A stretch of 64,000 nucleotides of DNA, taken from contig DXLO01000012.1 in the NCBI GenBank assembly GCA_019414665.1, positions 8,140 through 72,139 on the forward strand. The letters are read 5' to 3'. Position 1 is the stretch's first letter, and each line of letters starts with the position of its first letter. Under the pieces are notes generated by a model that ran no database searches, was not told the DNA's origin, and saw only the letters and a program-made list of their open reading frames with translations. This DNA comes from Bacteroides sp. (GTDB taxonomy: Bacteria > Bacteroidota > Bacteroidia > Bacteroidales > Bacteroidaceae). Of this stretch, positions 60,539 through 64,000 are shown one piece after another. A program made the translations under genes and the position numbers.

Positions 60539-63406
60539 ATGAAAAATTTTTTACTTATTCTTCTATACTTTATAAATAATGTATTAGTCTTGTCAGCTCA
60601 AGGTACTCCCGGTAAATGGGGAGATCAGGGCAATGGAACATACATAAATCCGATTTTAAATGCTGACTACTCTGACCCGGACGTTATCCGGGTCAGAGAT
60701 AAATATTACATGATAGCTTCCGACTTTCATTTTCTAGGAATGCAAGTATTGGAATCTTCAGATATGATCAATTGGAAACTGATTTCCCAAATCTATCACC
60801 ATTTTGATTTTCCCGGCTGGGATAACAACCAACAATATGCAGGAGGTTCATGGGCACCCTCAATTCGTTACCATGATAACAAATTCTGGGTCTTTTTCTG
60901 TACTCCCAAAGAAGGATTATTCATGTCAAATGCTGTCAATCCTTCAGGTCCTTGGAGCCCTTTACATTTAGTTAAGAAAGTAGAAAAATGGGAAGACCCT
61001 TGCCCCTTTTGGGATGAAGATGGTCAAGCATACCTAGGCCGGAGCCGTCATGGAGCCGGGCCTATCATTATTCATAAAATGAGTGCAGACGGTACACGTC
61101 TACTTGATGAAGGAATGACCGTATACACTGGACCTGTAGCCGAAGGAACAAAAATTTTCAAAAAAGATGGTTACTATTATCTCTCTATTCCGGAAGGAGG
61201 AGTAGGTACGGGATGGCAGACTATCCTCCGCTCAAAAAATATATATGGTCCTTATGAAAAGAAAGTAGTATTGGAACAAGGAAGTACTACGATAAACGGC
61301 CCTCATCAAGGAGCCATTGTCGATACTCCGGATGATCAATGGGCTTTTTTTCATTTCCAACATCATCATGCCTTAGGCCGTGTAGTTCATCTTCAGCCCA
61401 TGCATTGGGAAAACGATTGGCCCGTTATCGGAGTAGACTTTGATAGAAATGGAATAGGAGAACCTGTATATGTATGCCAGAAACCCATTGAAAGCAAAAC
61501 CATATTCGCTCCGCAAACAGATGATGATTTCTCTACCCCCAACCTATCACTGCAATGGCAGTTTAATCATAATCCGACAGACCACGCATGGTCCTTATCG
61601 GCACATCCAGGTTCACTCACTCTGAAAGCATTGAAATCTTCAACCTTCAGATTGGCACGCAACACCCTGACACAAAAGATTATGGGGAATATAAGTGAAG
61701 CTACAATAGCTATGGATTTTACAGAAATAGCTGATGGGCAACGATGCGGATTAGCTTGCATGGGAAAAATAAATAATGTTCTAGGTATCAAGATGGAGAA
61801 AGGACAAAAGTATCTGTACACATCCAATGATACAACAGAAATAAGTACAACTTTCCCAAACGGAAACCAAATTTATCTACGTGTATCTATCGACATGACC
61901 AATCAGAAGTTCCAATACTTCTACAGTACAGATAATATACGTTTTATTCCTTATGGAACTTCCTTTTTTATTCCATTCGGTTTTTGGAAAGGCGCCCGCA
62001 TTGCACTATATTGTTACAACAAAGAACAGGAAGCAGGAACAGCTTCATTCCAATGGTTCAAATACAAACATGACGGACCTCAAAATAAAATAGACAATGC
62101 AGCCGAACAGATTATTTCCAATATAGCGCGTACTTCATTTCCGCATAAGAAAATAAAAGTGATCTGCCCTGATTCCGCTTCCAACCAAAAAGGTCATTCA
62201 CGCCAGTTAATACAGCGAGCAATAGACTCTTGTTCTTTGGCAGGCGGAGGACACGTTATAATTTCGAAAGGAATCTATTATTTAAAGGGAAATCTAGTAC
62301 TGAAAAGTGATGTCAATTTACATTTAGAGAAAGACGCCTATCTACTTTTCAGCGGTAAGGCTGATGACTTTCTTCCTGAAGTATGGACACGTTGGGAAGG
62401 TACGGAACTATATGGACATTCTCCCATGATTTATGCCAAACATGCCACTAATATAGCCATTACAGGACAAGGTACCATAGACGCCCAAGGAGGACGGGAA
62501 TTTGCTTCATGGTCTCAGATAGAGGTATCAGACAGAAATCGTCTGCGTAAAATGGGAGAAAAACTAATCCCTGTCACAGAAAGGATCTTTGGGAAAGGTA
62601 CTATACTACGTCCCTCTTGCATACAATTCATGGGATGTTCTCGCATTTTAGTAGAAGGTATCACCATTAAGAATTCTCCTTTCTGGACTATTCATCCTGT
62701 ATACTGTGACAATGTAATAGTACGAAGCATCACCATTGACAGTCACTATCCTAATAATGATGGATGTGATCCTGAATCAACTTCCAATGTATTAATAGAA
62801 AAATGCATTTTCCGCACGGGAGATGATGCCATAGCTATCAAAGCAGGCCGTGACGCCGACGGCCGTGAAATAGGACGCCCTTCAAAAAACATCGTCATAC
62901 GTAATTGTCTGTTCCAGTCTGAATGCAATGGTTTATGTATCGGCAGTGAAATGTCAGGCGGCGTGGAAAACGTATATATGGATAATATACAAATCGGAAC
63001 AGTAAAGAATGCCCTTTATTTTAAATCCAACCGTGACAGAGGAGGATATATTCGTAATATACAAGTCAGCAATATTACTATAGAACGCTCAAAAGGAGCC
63101 ATTCTCCGTTTTGAAACCAATTATTTCGGTTTTCGAGGTGGCAGACATGCTTCTCAATATGAGAATTTCCGCATCAGTAATGTAAAAGCTGATTGTTCCG
63201 ACCACTATGCAATCTTTATGGATGGATATGAAGAAAAGCCCATAAGAAATATCGAAATAGAGCATTTCCATGTACGAAAAGCTGCTTATCCTTATTACTT
63301 AAAGTGTGCGGAAAATATCCGCCTTAAAGACACTTCCGTGAATGGAAGAAACTTGCCGGAATATCCGGAAAAGCACAAAAAACGTGTAACACTGGATATA
63401 TACTAA
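60539..63406 (+). CDS. GH43-GH28 two-enzyme fusion
   Basis: A 955-residue secreted protein. After a signal peptide (to about 20) comes a five-bladed GH43 domain (about 25-300): NPILNADYSDPDVIR with the base Asp, GGSWAPSIRYHDNKFWVFFC, WEDPCPFWDEDGQAYLG, and GPVAEGTKIF carrying the acid Glu near 205. A beta-sandwich (about 320-510, SLQWQFNHNPTDHAWSL) is typical of GH43 accessory domains. From about 530 a GH28 beta-helix follows: NNDGCDPEST and TGDDAIAIKAGRDADGR keep the Asp residues. However, the usual G-H-G reads SECNGLCIGSE (near 797), so the catalytic-site His is Asn, and RIK reads YFKS. Both halves suit pectin (arabinan or xylogalacturonan plus backbone). The GH28 half may have altered activity. 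I start it at the second ATG (60539). Confidence 0.92.
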   Translation: MKNFLLILLYFINNVLVLSAQGTPGKWGDQGNGTYINPILNADYSDPDVIRVRDKYYMIASDFHFLGMQVLESSDMINWKLISQIYHHFDFPGWDNNQQYAGGSWAPSIRYHDNKFWVFFCTPKEGLFMSNAVNPSGPWSPLHLVKKVEKWEDPCPFWDEDGQAYLGRSRHGAGPIIIHKMSADGTRLLDEGMTVYTGPVAEGTKIFKKDGYYYLSIPEGGVGTGWQTILRSKNIYGPYEKKVVLEQGSTTINGPHQGAIVDTPDDQWAFFHFQHHHALGRVVHLQPMHWENDWPVIGVDFDRNGIGEPVYVCQKPIESKTIFAPQTDDDFSTPNLSLQWQFNHNPTDHAWSLSAHPGSLTLKALKSSTFRLARNTLTQKIMGNISEATIAMDFTEIADGQRCGLACMGKINNVLGIKMEKGQKYLYTSNDTTEISTTFPNGNQIYLRVSIDMTNQKFQYFYSTDNIRFIPYGTSFFIPFGFWKGARIALYCYNKEQEAGTASFQWFKYKHDGPQNKIDNAAEQIISNIARTSFPHKKIKVICPDSASNQKGHSRQLIQRAIDSCSLAGGGHVIISKGIYYLKGNLVLKSDVNLHLEKDAYLLFSGKADDFLPEVWTRWEGTELYGHSPMIYAKHATNIAITGQGTIDAQGGREFASWSQIEVSDRNRLRKMGEKLIPVTERIFGKGTILRPSCIQFMGCSRILVEGITIKNSPFWTIHPVYCDNVIVRSITIDSHYPNNDGCDPESTSNVLIEKCIFRTGDDAIAIKAGRDADGREIGRPSKNIVIRNCLFQSECNGLCIGSEMSGGVENVYMDNIQIGTVKNALYFKSNRDRGGYIRNIQVSNITIERSKGAILRFETNYFGFRGGRHASQYENFRISNVKADCSDHYAIFMDGYEEKPIRNIEIEHFHVRKAAYPYYLKCAENIRLKDTSVNGRNLPEYPEKHKKRVTLDIY

Positions 63407-63410
63407 TTAT

Positions 63411-63448
63411 GCACAAAGCCCCGACTTTCACAAGCAGGGGCTTTGTGC
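63411..63448 (+). terminator. Hairpin after the GH43-GH28 gene
   Basis: Perfect 12-bp stem GCACAAAGCCCC / GGGGCTTTGTGC (63411-63422 and 63437-63448) with a 14-nt loop, 5 bp after the stop. No T tract follows on the plus strand, but the position at the operon end supports a terminator. Confidence 0.7.
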
Positions 63449-63474
63449 GTAAAAGAAAGAAGGGGTGCATTTTG

Positions 63475-63984
63475 ACACACCTTCAAAGAATAGGAACCGG
63501 ACATGTGAAAACCGCATCCGGATATGTCAGCGAAAATGCACGGTACAGAGTTGTCAGGCGTGAAGGCTGTCCCCTGCGATGCCGCTGTTTTAAAGCAAAA
63601 GGAAACAGGACGATAGAACTGAATCACAGGCTCAGAAAATACAGGCAGAATGCCAAAGAGCTGCTCTGCTCCGAGGAAGGACTGAAGCACAGAGGACAGA
63701 GCTGTATAGAGCCGGAAGCCGTGTTCGAACAAATGAAATACAATATGAACTACAAACGTTTCCGCCATTTTGGTAAGGATAAGGTCTTCATGGACTTTGC
63801 TTTCTTTGCCGTTGCCTTCAATATAAAAAAGATGTGTGCAAAAATGGCTAAAGAAGGTATAGATTGGCTGATTAAACGGTTTTACGAGCTTACAGTAGCT
63901 ATATTTAGATGTTGCGAACACATATCAAAATATTGCAGCTTAAAGAAGGGACATTCATTAAATATTACAAAATCAGCCAACTAA
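63475..63984 (+). pseudogene. C-terminal remnant of an IS1182-type transposase
   Basis: The frame runs to a stop at 63984. The recognisable part (from about 63540) matches the end of IS1182-family DDE transposases: GCPLRCRCFKAKGNRTIELN, HRLRKYRQNAKELLCSEEGL, HRGQSCIEPEAVFEQMKYNM and FGKDKVFMDFAFFAVAFNIK, containing the final acidic residue of the catalytic triad (Glu in IEPEAVFEQMK). The N-terminal DNA-binding region and the first Asp residues are absent; the frame upstream runs back into the terminator hairpin. It is a truncated, presumably inactive copy abutting the end of the PUL. The remaining 16 bases hold nothing identifiable. Confidence 0.75.
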
Positions 63985-64000
63985 TTCATACACAAAGTAT

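Noticed and set aside
1..64000. tRNA or rRNA genes
   Set aside because: No cloverleaf with a T-loop GTTCxAxxC pattern and no rRNA-like sequence was noticed in the gaps, but a covariance-model scan was not possible.

Overview
The window reads as chromosome of a Bacteroidales gut commensal, most likely Bacteroides or Phocaeicola. The grounds are repeated SusC/SusD pairs, an ECF-sigma/FecR/STN-SusC cascade, a hybrid two-component regulator, -7 boxes of the TAnnTTTG type, a MurF-alanine racemase fusion, and a complex I operon with fused NuoCD and no NuoEFG. The species call is an inference; no rRNA or tRNA gene was seen.

Layout. (1) 1-2279 is the tail of a polysaccharide utilization locus (PUL): the end of a SusC and a complete SusD. 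(2) About 2584-8753 is a transferred block: a BfmA/BtgA-type mobilization protein and an HUH relaxase on the minus strand, a nested inverted repeat that could be oriT, a two-gene operon of a predicted amidoligase and an 81-residue unknown protein, and an IS21-family element. No integrase was seen. (3) 9214-11880 holds a VapE/DUF3874-type ATPase gene and an HU-like gene, divergently transcribed. Between them lie four 12-bp palindromes spaced exactly 22 bp apart inside a perfect 19-bp inverted repeat. Imperfect inverted repeats bracket the pair. (4) 11902-20520 is a second PUL: ECF sigma, FecR anti-sigma, STN-containing SusC, SusD and a serine-type sulfatase. Its SusC/SusD closely resemble those at 1-2279, so the transferred block and the VapE/HU module sit between two related PULs.

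(5) 20724-27927 has an SGNH-hydrolase pseudogene with one in-frame amber codon, two GH28 enzymes and a GH2 enzyme. (6) 28079-47411 is housekeeping: a DUF4858-like protein, MurF-Alr and a GSCFA protein on the minus strand; dxs-trkA-trkH, a small unknown protein and nuoABCDHIJKLMN on the plus strand. (7) 47587-63406 returns to glycan degradation: a GH88/105 hydrolase, a histidine-kinase remnant, a GH28 enzyme, a hybrid two-component regulator, SusC, SusD and a GH43-GH28 fusion. (8) The window ends in the C-terminal remnant of an IS1182-type transposase.

How the genes work together. The GH28, GH2, GH88/105 and GH43 enzymes with SusC/D and the hybrid regulator fit breakdown of pectin, probably rhamnogalacturonan or its side chains. 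The sigma/anti-sigma PUL with a sulfatase suggests a sulfated glycan. The most unusual items are the amidoligase/81-residue operon and the VapE/HU module with its 22-bp-spaced palindromes.
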